The position numbers were made by a program, and so were the translations under genes. A DNA stretch of 41,954 bases from Bacteroidota bacterium (GTDB taxonomy: Bacteria > Bacteroidota > Bacteroidia > JABEUT01), in the NCBI GenBank assembly GCA_013285655.1, contig JABDHI010000021.1, positions 1 to 41,954 of the forward strand, written 5' to 3'. How positions within the stretch are numbered: position 1 is the first letter of the stretch; each line of letters opens with the position of its first letter. Below the pieces are notes generated by a model. That model did not search any database, was not told the DNA's origin, and worked only from the letters and a program-made list of their open reading frames with translations. Shown here one piece after another: positions 1-8,205 of the stretch.

Positions 1-148
1 AATAAATGTGGTTGATGATCAGTTCCGTACCCCTACCCTTGCTGAAGATCTGGCAGAAGGATGTGTATTGGCAGCAATGAAAGGCGCAACAGGTATTTAT
101 CATATTTCGGGCAAGGATTTTATGGATATTTTACGGAAAGAGATGTAA
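1..148 (+). CDS. SDR / RmlD-like sugar-nucleotide reductase, C-terminal end (partial)
   Basis: Only the last 48 codons are present, read from base 2, with the stop at 146-148. The segment VVDDQFRTPTLAEDLA followed by GIYHISGKD is typical of the C-terminal substrate-binding part of NAD(P)-dependent epimerase/reductases of the RmlD (dTDP-4-dehydrorhamnose reductase-like) group, in which the R-T-P-T region lines the sugar-nucleotide pocket. The Rossmann half lies outside the window, so the exact substrate cannot be given. It converges on the minus-strand PspC-like gene with only 17 bp between them. Confidence 0.7.
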   Translation, partial: INVVDDQFRTPTLAEDLAEGCVLAAMKGATGIYHISGKDFMDILRKEM

Positions 149-165
149 TTGAAGGCCTTTCTGTT

Positions 166-408
166 TTACAGATCCCAGAGGTGGCGGCGCTTGTATTTAT
201 TGCGAGAGAAGATTCTTTTATTCTCAAGTAAAAAGGCAAGTATAAAATAGATGATAATAGGAGAGCCAAACGTAAAAAAAGAAAGATAAATAAAATACAT
301 ACGTATGGTTGTGCTTCTTATACCCAGCTTATTGCCCAGCCATGCACACACACCAAAAGCTTGTTGCTCGAACCAACCTATGATATCTAATATTATTCCT
401 AAAAACAT
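166..408 (-). CDS. PspC-domain small membrane protein
   Basis: About 80 residues. The sequence FGVCAWLGNKLGI followed by an R-hydrophobic stretch and SFFTFGSP matches the PspC domain of short Bacteroidota proteins: an amphipathic/membrane segment, a short polar loop, then a second membrane segment (about residues 33-60) and a basic tail. PspC proteins are linked to envelope stress; no partner such as PspA is near. I chose the ATG at 408 over a TTG at 429 because a good -7 promoter box (427-434) overlaps the TTG, which would put that codon upstream of the transcript start. It is monocistronic as far as visible. Confidence 0.75.
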   Translation of the reverse strand: MFLGIILDIIGWFEQQAFGVCAWLGNKLGIRSTTIRMYFIYLSFFTFGSPIIIYFILAFLLENKRIFSRNKYKRRHLWDL

Positions 409-426
409 TGGCAGATTGTTATTTAC

Positions 427-458
427 CAAAGATACTAAAAATAGTTAATTACCCCAAA
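427..458 (-). promoter_or_regulatory. Bacteroidota promoter of the PspC-like gene
   Basis: On the minus strand a -33 element TTTG (458-455) is followed after exactly 20 bp by TATCTTTG (434-427), a full match to the Bacteroidota -7 consensus TAnnTTTG. The -33 element lies inside the arm of the neighbouring inverted repeat. Confidence 0.6.
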
Positions 459-573
459 CCCCTAAAGGGGCTATGAAGAATGGATGTCATGTTGAGCCTG
501 TCGAAACATATTCCGTTGACACTTCGACAAGCTCAGTGTGACGAACATTAAAGTCTCTTTAGGGGTTTAGGGT
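451..573. repeat. Nested inverted repeat (REP-like intergenic element)
   Basis: The outer arms are 451-469 (ACCCCAAACCCCTAAAGGG) and 555-573, inverted with about two mismatches. The inner arms are 486-505 (GTCATGTTGAGCCTGTCGAA) and 523-542, inverted with about four mismatches. The inner CTTCGACAAGCTCAGTGTGAC type of sequence is common between genes in Bacteroidota genomes. A relative of the outer arm recurs at 9526-9640. Confidence 0.7.
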
Positions 574-592
574 CGAAGCTAAAACAAGAAGG

Positions 593-1870
593 TTACTTCT
601 TTTTCAATAACTCATGCCCTATGGCGCACTGTATGCATTTGCGTTTATCGCAATACTCTTTCTTTAATTGTAAAAGGGCTTGGGTTTCGTACGCATCTGC
701 TGCATTTATTTTTAATGAGGCCCATTTGGTAATAACGCTGTTGCTTTCAGCTTTCAGGCTGTGTAAAAGTTCAAGGGCCTTATCGCAAGCTTCTTCGTTG
801 CCGGTATTTTTGCCATAGGTAAATAGTAAAGGCACTATGGCATTTATCAGTAGCATCTCTGTCATGGGCTTACCCATTATTCCACTTGTTTTGCGTGGCG
901 ACTCTTTATCAAAACTATAATGTGTGTGCCAGTATTCGCTCGGGCTTACAGAAAGTAATTTCGCCACATCATCCACTTTCTCGGCTTCCATAATTAATCG
1001 AAACAGTCTGCCATGCTTGGTGAGTATTGCTGCCAACTGGGCCAACCTAAAGGTAGGGAAGTGAGGCGGACGAATACGCATGAATTTCCATTCTGCTTTG
1101 GTAATGGGGGTAAGGCCGTATTTGTGTTTTAAGTAACTGTATTCTTTCTGCAGTTTTTGAGCGTACTCATCTTTAAACTTACCTTCTAATAATCCTGCTT
1201 GCCCTAATAGCAAAGCCTCTATTTCGAAAACATTCGGGCGGTGCTTAGCCAGTATTTTATAGGGTAGTGCGCTGCCCAATCTTTCAAAAGGTTCAGTGTT
1301 GATAGGGTTACCCAGGTTTCGTAACAGGGTTTGATAGAATGTCTCTTCCCAATCGTTAATGCTTTTCTTAAGCTTGGTATCAATAACCGAAGTCTTTCGT
1401 TCCAGCCTTTCTGCAACAAGTCTATCCATCCAACTTACCCGTGTCAATTCATTTACCTTGTGTATTTCATCTTCGCAAGGTATGCGCTTGGCAGAATTTC
1501 TAAACTCTTCGTAATGGGCATGTATGCTATGTGGTACAATGTTTTTTAGTTCGAGCGCATGTAAGGCAAAGCCGCCCGGTATAGTTATATTGGCATCGTT
1601 GTTCCAAACTACGTGTAGTATAACGTTCTTGTATGCATCATCAAACTGGTGCTTGTGCGCATTCCAGTCCGATGCATTAATATGTACCTCTACATTGCCT
1701 GCCCAAAGTGTATTGTCGATTTTAAGTTTAGCGCTAAAAAAATCAGGCCCTGAATCGTGGTTGTGTAAACCGGTTTGAATAATCTCAATCGGCTTGCCTT
1801 CCGTGGTCTTTAACTTCGAACGGTCAAGCAGTGCATGCTTCCAGATGTAATGTAGAAACTCCTCGGTCAC
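593..1870 (-). CDS. DUF2851 family protein
   Basis: 425 residues, full length for DUF2851, a Bacteroidota family of unknown biochemical role. The N-terminal block (GLHNHDSGPDFFSAKLKI, then WAGNVEVHINASDW) is the family hallmark. The C-terminus has a Cys/His cluster (C407, C412, C415, H419) that could bind a metal. The start is GTG at 1870, 3 bp after the ZIP transporter stop, and the N-terminus fits the family, so GTG is accepted. It is probably the last gene of a three-gene unit (methyltransferase, ZIP, DUF2851). No function can be assigned. Confidence 0.85.
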   Translation of the reverse strand: MTEEFLHYIWKHALLDRSKLKTTEGKPIEIIQTGLHNHDSGPDFFSAKLKIDNTLWAGNVEVHINASDWNAHKHQFDDAYKNVILHVVWNNDANITIPGGFALHALELKNIVPHSIHAHYEEFRNSAKRIPCEDEIHKVNELTRVSWMDRLVAERLERKTSVIDTKLKKSINDWEETFYQTLLRNLGNPINTEPFERLGSALPYKILAKHRPNVFEIEALLLGQAGLLEGKFKDEYAQKLQKEYSYLKHKYGLTPITKAEWKFMRIRPPHFPTFRLAQLAAILTKHGRLFRLIMEAEKVDDVAKLLSVSPSEYWHTHYSFDKESPRKTSGIMGKPMTEMLLINAIVPLLFTYGKNTGNEEACDKALELLHSLKAESNSVITKWASLKINAADAYETQALLQLKKEYCDKRKCIQCAIGHELLKKK

Positions 1871-1873
1871 CTA

Positions 1874-2593
1874 TCACAAAATGATATAAATGGTTAATAA
1901 TGCCCCGAACAATACGGTAATAAATTTAAGCAGATTGAAACGGTGGTCCTCACTGCTTTCGAAAAGTATGGTGGTAGATATGTGTAACAAAATACCTGTT
2001 ACCAAACCTGTAGCTACATTAAGCATAAACTGTCCGCCCGATACAGTAGTTAAAAAAGCGGTGTGCGCACCAAGATACATACCCAATGGCGACATGCATG
2101 CAAATATGGCTAATGGAATAAGGCGTTTTATTTTCTCTTCGTATATCTCGGTAAGCACTACCATTAAGGCAATGGCAATAGGTATATGGTGCAATAGTAT
2201 GCCAATGTAAAGCCCATTATCAATAAGCGTATTTGAGTTAGCCGGATGATAACTTACGGCCATACCTTCTAACAATGAGTGTATGCAAAGGCTTATAAGC
2301 ATCATTAACACAAACGACTTTCCCTCGCCATGGTGTGTATGGCCATGCTCAATACCGTGCGAAAAAAATTCTAAAACTATTTGTAAAAAGAAACCAACCA
2401 AAATATAAATGCCGGCAGTTTTGCCCATGCTGCTGTATACTTCGGGTATAAGATCAAGCACAGCAATAGAGAAGAGCAATGAACCTGTAAATGCGAGTAA
2501 AAGCTTAAGTACATTCTTGGGTATGGTTACCAGCGATACTGTGTACCCGCTCGAAAATACAGCGGCAAATAATATAAAGTAGAGTAGCAGCAT
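1874..2593 (-). CDS. ZIP family divalent metal transporter
   Basis: 239 residues, almost entirely hydrophobic with about eight predicted membrane helices. The metal path motifs are visible: HSLLEG (H105, E109) in the fourth helix and HHIPIA (H135, H136, P138) in the fifth, plus the His-rich cytoplasmic loop SHGIEHGHTHHGEGK at about 78-92. ZIP proteins move zinc, iron or manganese into the cytoplasm. The ATG overlaps the methyltransferase stop (TAATG), so the two are translationally coupled. The exact metal cannot be told from sequence. Confidence 0.9.
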   Translation of the reverse strand: MLLLYFILFAAVFSSGYTVSLVTIPKNVLKLLLAFTGSLLFSIAVLDLIPEVYSSMGKTAGIYILVGFFLQIVLEFFSHGIEHGHTHHGEGKSFVLMMLISLCIHSLLEGMAVSYHPANSNTLIDNGLYIGILLHHIPIAIALMVVLTEIYEEKIKRLIPLAIFACMSPLGMYLGAHTAFLTTVSGGQFMLNVATGLVTGILLHISTTILFESSEDHRFNLLKFITVLFGALLTIYIIL

Positions 2594-3336
2594 TATTTCT
2601 TTTTACTTATCAGTATAAAACGATCGGATGTTGCAGGTGTAAAAGTACTAAGGTTATAGTCACCAAAAGTTTTTACGGCTTCAAATCCTTGTTTTTCTAA
2701 TAATACCGAAAGCGTTTCGGGGGTGAACATATATACCTTCTCCTGGTAGGTAAAGTGCTGATTTCCATCAGCTACTTCTATATTCTTTATCAGGAAATTA
2801 TCCTGTACACTTCGTCTCACTACAAACTGTATACCGTCCACTTCTTTTTCTTCGAATTGCGACAGGTTATGGGTGGCTTTTTCGATGTTTACAAAGTCGA
2901 GGACAAAAACACCGTTTGGTTTTAGTGAATTATAAATATTGGTTATTACTGCCTGGTTTTCGCGTTCGTTATCGAAATAACCGAAGCTGGTAAACAGGTT
3001 AAATACATAATCGTAATAATTGACCATGAAAGGCTTGCGCATATCATGTATATAGAATTCCAGGTTACGGCGGGCAGATGTTTCAGCCGAGTGAATATTC
3101 TTATCAGATATATCAATGCCGGTAACATTATAGCCCATTTTACCCAGCGATATAGCATGGCGGCCCTTGCCACAAGCCAAATCGAGCATAAAGCTATGCG
3201 GAGCAGGATTTAAAAACTTAACCAGGTTATGTATAAAGGTGTCAGCCTCAGTTTGATCGCGGTCTTTATATAAAATATCGTAGTAGCGCGAATTGAACCA
3301 ACATGTAAACCACTCTTTTGTAATTCCCTCAGCCAT
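2593..3336 (-). CDS. Class I SAM-dependent methyltransferase
   Basis: 247 residues. Motif I, LDLACGKGRHAISLG (51-65), is followed by the acidic end of strand 2 (GIDIS, 73-77), and an FTSFGYF segment follows motif IV. This is the Methyltransf_11/25 fold with an extra C-terminal strand region. The substrate is unknown. It heads the minus-strand unit with the ZIP transporter and DUF2851. A TAACTTTG box lies 17 bp upstream of its ATG. Confidence 0.85.
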   Translation of the reverse strand: MAEGITKEWFTCWFNSRYYDILYKDRDQTEADTFIHNLVKFLNPAPHSFMLDLACGKGRHAISLGKMGYNVTGIDISDKNIHSAETSARRNLEFYIHDMRKPFMVNYYDYVFNLFTSFGYFDNERENQAVITNIYNSLKPNGVFVLDFVNIEKATHNLSQFEEKEVDGIQFVVRRSVQDNFLIKNIEVADGNQHFTYQEKVYMFTPETLSVLLEKQGFEAVKTFGDYNLSTFTPATSDRFILISKKK

Positions 3337-3352
3337 AATTGTGTTTTCACCG

Positions 3353-3360
3353 CAAAGTTA
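3353..3360 (-). promoter_or_regulatory. -7 box (TAACTTTG) of the methyltransferase-ZIP-DUF2851 unit
   Basis: This is a perfect TAnnTTTG on the minus strand, 16 bp from the ATG at 3336. No clear TTG -33 element sits at the usual distance. Confidence 0.4.
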
Positions 3361-3412
3361 ACAAAACAAGGCAGTGGGCTATTAAAGTAGTTTTTGTAAA
3401 TTTGACAATACC

Positions 3413-4540
3413 ATGAAGCCACTTCTAATTATAATTCTTTTCTTTTTCTCTCTTACTGTCTTTGGGCAGAATGATACTTTAGGTTTTACCAATAAGGCGG
3501 AAGCCAAGAATTTAATGGTGGATGGTAAGAAGGAAGGGAGGTGGGTGGAGTATTGTGATAGTTCATGGCGCATCACCACAAGTACCGATGCTCCTTATTA
3601 TAGACTTAATATTTATAAGAATGGAATGAGATTAGGCAAAGGTGGAGATTATTATAAAAGTGGAAAACTCCAACAAGAATATCATTATAGTAATGGTAAA
3701 AGAGAAGGGGATACCAAATGGTATTATGAAGATGGTCAATTAAACGAAATAGGGACCTATTTGTATGACAGCTTAAACGGCGATGATAAAGTTTATTATG
3801 AAAATGGGAAATTGAAAAAAACGCTTACGTTTAGAAATGGTAGGGAGAATGGGCTTACAACCGCTTATTTTAAAAATGGAAGAATAGACTGGCAGGCAAA
3901 GTATATTGATGGTAAGAGAAATGATATTGCTAAAAGATATTTTGAAAATGGTAAAATATGGATTGAAGAGCCTGATAGTAATGGCAAAAAAAATGGTATT
4001 AACGTAGAATATTATAAGAGTGGAAAAATTCATTATGAAATACCTTATCAAAATGATCGTCTAAATGGAGTTGCGAAAGAGTATTATAAGAATGGTGGAA
4101 TTCATTATGAAATACCTTTTGTTAATAATAGAATAAATGGAGTTGTTAATTGTTATTATAAAAATGGACGAAGGCAAATTGAGGCGCCATTCATTGACAG
4201 TGTCTTAGATGGTGCAATAAAAATATACTATAAGAGTGGAGTGTTGAAAGTAGAAATCCCATACGTGAAGGGTAAACTAACAGGAACAGCGAAGGGTTAT
4301 TTTAAAAGTGGCATATTATGGGGCGAAACATCATTAGTTGATAGCGCAATGAATGGTCCGACGAGGGTTTATTATGAAAGCGGTAAGTTATTAAGGGTAA
4401 CATCTTACGCAAATGGGAAGAAAAACGGAATAACGAAAGAATATTACGAAAGTGGAAATGTCAAGTCACAGATAACTTATTCCAACGATAAAATTGTTGA
4501 TGTAAAACGTTTCGATGAAAATGGTAACGAAATAAAATAA
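3413..4540 (+). CDS. YwqK-like MORN-variant repeat protein, exported
   Basis: 375 residues. Residues 1-18 form a signal peptide ending in VFGQ. The rest is about thirteen repeats of 23-24 residues of the type YYxSGKL.xE..Y.nGkrNG, the MORN-repeat variant seen in Bacteroidota proteins annotated as YwqK-family antitoxins. That label is inherited by similarity; nothing nearby looks like a toxin, and with a signal peptide the product should be periplasmic or surface exposed. A TAAATTTG box at 3397-3404 leaves almost no leader before the ATG. The gene converges on the peroxidase gene with 1 bp between stops. Confidence 0.8.
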   Translation: MKPLLIIILFFFSLTVFGQNDTLGFTNKAEAKNLMVDGKKEGRWVEYCDSSWRITTSTDAPYYRLNIYKNGMRLGKGGDYYKSGKLQQEYHYSNGKREGDTKWYYEDGQLNEIGTYLYDSLNGDDKVYYENGKLKKTLTFRNGRENGLTTAYFKNGRIDWQAKYIDGKRNDIAKRYFENGKIWIEEPDSNGKKNGINVEYYKSGKIHYEIPYQNDRLNGVAKEYYKNGGIHYEIPFVNNRINGVVNCYYKNGRRQIEAPFIDSVLDGAIKIYYKSGVLKVEIPYVKGKLTGTAKGYFKSGILWGETSLVDSAMNGPTRVYYESGKLLRVTSYANGKKNGITKEYYESGNVKSQITYSNDKIVDVKRFDENGNEIK

Positions 4541-4541
4541 C

Positions 4542-5594
4542 TCAATACCTCACCATATTTGGGTCAGCAAACCTTCGGTCGTATAAAAAGGTTTTATCGG
4601 TAAGGGTTTTCAAAAAAGCAATAATATCAGTTTTGTCTTGCTCGGTAAGCAATATGCCATTTACTAAAATAGGATCAACACCCGATTCTTTAGTAAAGGT
4701 TTGGGTGTAATGGTCCAGCACCTGTTTTAAATTCCTAAATCGCCCATCGTGCATATAAGGGTAGGTCATTTCTATATTCCTAAGGCTTGGCACACGGAAT
4801 TTCATAAAGTCTCTTTTATCGCCCGTAATTTTTATGCGGCCAGAATCTTTAAAGGTGCTGTCGTAGGCAATGCCGGCATTTCGGTAGGTATTATCTGTAA
4901 ATAAGGGCTCGCGGTGGCATTGGGCGCATTTATCTCTAAAGAGTTGCAGTCCGTGTAATTCTGTTTTACTCAAGGTGTCTTCGTGCCGCATGTATTTATC
5001 GTAGCGGGAATTATCAGAGACCATTAGGCCAGTAAATTGTGTTAAGGCTCGCAAGAGTCTTTGCGAGGTAATAACGGAATCTCCAAAGGCTGCTTTAAAC
5101 ATAGCAGGATAAACCCTGCTGCGTTGTAATTTCATTATAACATCCTTTAAATCTTCATTCATCTCTACCGGGTTGGTGATGGGCGATATAGGTTGAACTT
5201 CTAAATTGTTTACACCGCCATCCCACATAAATTCTTTTTCCCAAATAAGGTTTTGTAGGGGCGGTACATTGCGTTTGCCTAACAATCCATTTATACCATG
5301 GCTTACCGGATGATCGAAATGTGCAAATGCAGCAATGCGCTGGTGGCAAAAACCACAACTTATGGAACTGTCTTTTGAAAGCACAGGATCGAAGAATAAT
5401 TTCCGGCCCAATGTAAAGCCTTCTGGGGTAGGGATGTTGTTCTTAAAATCGTAAAGTGGTTTCGGAAAATCTTTGGGGAAGTCCAGTTTCACATCCTCTT
5501 TGGTAATGGTCCAGTATTTATCATCGCCAATAAATGCCAATGAAGCAATAATAAACAATACAGCTAAGGATATGTATAAGTATTTGCCGCGCAT
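4542..5594 (-). CDS. Di-heme cytochrome-c peroxidase / MauG-MbnH-like enzyme
   Basis: 350 residues with an N-terminal signal anchor (about 5-22). Two c-type haem sites are visible: CGFCH (C80, C83, H84) and CAQCH (C223, C226, H227), in the spacing of the bacterial di-heme peroxidase (CcpA/MauG) family. YMHDGRF near residue 285 is the usual family segment near the C-terminal haem. Such enzymes reduce H2O2 or oxidise a partner protein. The partner here is probably the MbnP-family gene whose stop is 1 bp upstream of this start, as in the MbnH-MbnP pair. Which axial ligand serves the second haem cannot be decided by eye. Confidence 0.9.
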   Translation of the reverse strand: MRGKYLYISLAVLFIIASLAFIGDDKYWTITKEDVKLDFPKDFPKPLYDFKNNIPTPEGFTLGRKLFFDPVLSKDSSISCGFCHQRIAAFAHFDHPVSHGINGLLGKRNVPPLQNLIWEKEFMWDGGVNNLEVQPISPITNPVEMNEDLKDVIMKLQRSRVYPAMFKAAFGDSVITSQRLLRALTQFTGLMVSDNSRYDKYMRHEDTLSKTELHGLQLFRDKCAQCHREPLFTDNTYRNAGIAYDSTFKDSGRIKITGDKRDFMKFRVPSLRNIEMTYPYMHDGRFRNLKQVLDHYTQTFTKESGVDPILVNGILLTEQDKTDIIAFLKTLTDKTFLYDRRFADPNMVRY

Positions 5595-5595
5595 A

Positions 5596-6330
5596 TTATT
5601 CTTTTATGCTGAACATGTCTGCGTAATTATTGGCAATAGTAATGGAGTTATGAAAATCAGTAACCGATGATAGCTTTGAAAAGTCAATCGCGGTAGGAGT
5701 TTTAAATAATTCTGCCGCATCTGCTTTAATAGTAACATACCCGTAACCGTCATCAGCAATAGTAAGTGCTTTGGTGAATTTTAATGTAACAGTACGAATA
5801 CAATTGTAGGGTGCCTTATAGCCACCAATATGAAATTCCAGCAAATTGCCCGGCGACTTACTTACCGGTGATTTGCCTTCCATCTTCACGAATATATATC
5901 CTGTGTTCCATACCCAGTACATGGCATTAATCGGGTCGAGCGCGCCAGTTTGTGCTCCACTGCAATTGCCGGCACTATCAACCCCAATTGTAAAAGTGAT
6001 AGAGGTATAGAATCCCGAAGGGATATAATCAATGCCTATTTTTTTAGAAGTAGGTTCTTCTTCGTTTACTAAGTACGTATCATGAAACGGAAATACCTTG
6101 CCTTCGCTGTTCGTTAAGCTAATGTTGCTTATATAGTATTTGAATTTGGTAATCGTAAAAGGTTGTCCTAATTCATTTTTGTAAGTAATACTATCTAATA
6201 CCAACGGCTTGTTACCTACCACATTCTCAAAGTTAATAGTGAGCACGGGTGCGTTAGGTACAGTAAACGACATAGCAGCCACCAGGGCTGCTATGCTGAA
6301 TAAAATGGGTAATACTCTTTTGTGTATCAT
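5596..6330 (-). CDS. MbnP-family periplasmic protein (copper-binding partner of a MauG-like enzyme)
   Basis: 244 residues from the ATG at 6330. An upstream TTG (6351) would place seven residues before a good signal peptide, so ATG is preferred. The family is recognised by the block LDPINAMYWVWNTGYIFVK with Trp139 and Trp141, by LEFHIGGYKAPYNCIR, and by two cysteines (C123, C177) likely to form a disulfide. Characterised MbnP proteins bind copper after a partner di-heme enzyme turns a tryptophan into kynurenine; the adjacent di-heme gene makes that plausible here. Which Trp would be modified is not known from this sequence. Confidence 0.75.
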   Translation of the reverse strand: MIHKRVLPILFSIAALVAAMSFTVPNAPVLTINFENVVGNKPLVLDSITYKNELGQPFTITKFKYYISNISLTNSEGKVFPFHDTYLVNEEEPTSKKIGIDYIPSGFYTSITFTIGVDSAGNCSGAQTGALDPINAMYWVWNTGYIFVKMEGKSPVSKSPGNLLEFHIGGYKAPYNCIRTVTLKFTKALTIADDGYGYVTIKADAAELFKTPTAIDFSKLSSVTDFHNSITIANNYADMFSIKE

Positions 6331-6434
6331 AAATTGCCAATGCCTTAACAATATTCAAGTATAAGCGGTTTTTAAGTTATAAAGATAATAATCTGCTTTG
6401 ATTAATAGCGCCATATTCCAAGCCTGTTGGGCTC

Positions 6435-8114
6435 TTAGTGGATTAGCTTAAGGGTGAAGTTTTGTTGAGAGGATTTTATAGCGAGAATGTAAATGCCTTG
6501 TGATAAAGACTTATCTATTACTAATGAGACCTGACTATTCCCAATTAAATGGACATTACTGAATTTAGCAACCGATCTTCCTGTTATATCCATTAGTTCT
6601 ATACTTGAGTTTAATAGATCTTGACTTGTCTCAATAAGTAATTCGCTGGTAATAGGATTAACAACTTTTATGGTTGTGTTCGAAACAGAATTGAGTTCGT
6701 TAATTCCGGTAACAACCATTTTACAACTATAAGGCAATGGGCTTACTTCAATTGGCCGTCCTGATGTGAGCGTCTGCCCGGTGAAACCTAAATAGGAAGG
6801 TTCGTAAAGCATGCATCTGAAAACCGAATTGGTTAAAGGTTTTGTTCCCTGAGTTGCTCTCCCCGTTAATGAAACTGGGTTTATATAACGCCAAACAATT
6901 TTTTTAGCGGCGTTTATTTCGAAAAATATACCAGAATCACCTTCACAGACCATAATGTCTCCATTTGATAATGATTGTGCACCCGAAATGTTCTGAGAAT
7001 AAAAATTCGTGGACGGAGTGCTTTCATATGTCCAATAAGACGAATCAGGTAAATAGGATTGCCCTGCTGTATAAGAATAAGCACCTGAAGAATTAACCGG
7101 CGGCGCAAATATTTCTACCTGCGAATAGTTCCCTCCAGTAGGTCGGCCCAGGCCGTTATTAAAAACCATAATATTGCCGGCACCGTTAAGTCCACTATCT
7201 ATCCAATGAGGATTATGGTCTCCATAAAGTACTTGATTAGCAGAAGTTCCTGCATCGTATGCCGCAGGGTTTCCCCATCTGTATAAAAAGTCACCACCTT
7301 TTCCATATTTACCTCCGCTATGCGATGCAGCCTGTGCTGTACTTGTGCTGTGATCAATGACCCATACTTCACTCAAGTTATGAGAGTTTAGTATTATCTG
7401 GTCGAACGATGCATTATAATCAATGGCATTACAATGTAACCAGTCAGAAACATTTGCGAGGTTAAAAGCTGAACCGGTATAATTCAGATTTAATAATTCT
7501 GGGTGTTGGGCAACAACTCCATAATTTGCTTTGGTCGCATCATAATCCTGTATTAAATGATCCCATGCGTGCCACTCCCAAACAATATTTCCTCCACTAG
7601 AACCGGTAGGCTGAATTTCAATTAATTTTTCCGACCATAAAGAAACTGTGTCAAGATAGGCAGGGTTACGGCCTGCTGCTAAAGCTTGTGTCAGCGTTTT
7701 TAATTCCCATGCATGTACAAGAATATTTCCATTAGGTAATTCAATTATATCATGGTGTTGACAATCAGTATCTGACGAAAGAGTATATGTCCAGATTAAA
7801 TTACCGTTCCAATCGTACTTATTAATGAGGCCACCATTTCCATCAGAATTAAAAACTTTATTATGATTGGCACCCGGACGAAGCAAGCTTCCGTCTGTAC
7901 TTAAGGATGCATATAGTGCCGGATGCTGTTTACTTGCCCAAGTATGAACAAGATATCCGCATTTATCTATCAGGTAAGTGGTATCTGATGAAATAGGAGC
8001 GAAAAGAACATAGCCTGCAAGATTTCCTGTATCATTTACACAAAGCCCTACAGTTTGGGCTTTACTATATTTTACAAGTATAGTTAGGCTAATGTATAAC
8101 AGAAGGTTCTTCAT
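6435..8114 (-). CDS. Arylsulfotransferase (ASST)-like protein with T9SS sorting domain
   Basis: 559 residues: signal peptide 1-19, then a beta-propeller-like body. Features of the arylsulfotransferase family include HDIIELPNGNILVHAWE, the WEWHAWDHL segment, DWLHCNAIDYN, NSHNLSEVWVIDHST and GDHNPHWI, which hold the histidines expected around the active site. ASSTs move sulfate between phenolic compounds. The last 85 or so residues (after GINELN) form a type A T9SS C-terminal domain ending ILAIKSSQQNFTLKLIH, so the protein is probably secreted through the outer membrane and anchored. Enzyme activity is inferred; many environmental relatives are uncharacterised. Confidence 0.8.
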   Translation of the reverse strand: MKNLLLYISLTILVKYSKAQTVGLCVNDTGNLAGYVLFAPISSDTTYLIDKCGYLVHTWASKQHPALYASLSTDGSLLRPGANHNKVFNSDGNGGLINKYDWNGNLIWTYTLSSDTDCQHHDIIELPNGNILVHAWELKTLTQALAAGRNPAYLDTVSLWSEKLIEIQPTGSSGGNIVWEWHAWDHLIQDYDATKANYGVVAQHPELLNLNYTGSAFNLANVSDWLHCNAIDYNASFDQIILNSHNLSEVWVIDHSTSTAQAASHSGGKYGKGGDFLYRWGNPAAYDAGTSANQVLYGDHNPHWIDSGLNGAGNIMVFNNGLGRPTGGNYSQVEIFAPPVNSSGAYSYTAGQSYLPDSSYWTYESTPSTNFYSQNISGAQSLSNGDIMVCEGDSGIFFEINAAKKIVWRYINPVSLTGRATQGTKPLTNSVFRCMLYEPSYLGFTGQTLTSGRPIEVSPLPYSCKMVVTGINELNSVSNTTIKVVNPITSELLIETSQDLLNSSIELMDITGRSVAKFSNVHLIGNSQVSLVIDKSLSQGIYILAIKSSQQNFTLKLIH

Positions 8115-8205
8115 GTCGGTGATAACAATTATGCAACGTAGTGAGAGGACAATTTAATTCCCTGCCGAAAAACAATAAGAAGATCGAGTTAATGCAATTT
8201 GTCAA

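Noticed and set aside
3413-4540. Toxin-antitoxin locus
   Set aside because: The YwqK antitoxin label comes from the repeat family; the protein is exported and no toxin gene is adjacent.
5596-6351. TTG start at 6351 for the MbnP-like gene
   Set aside because: The ATG at 6330 begins directly at the signal peptide.
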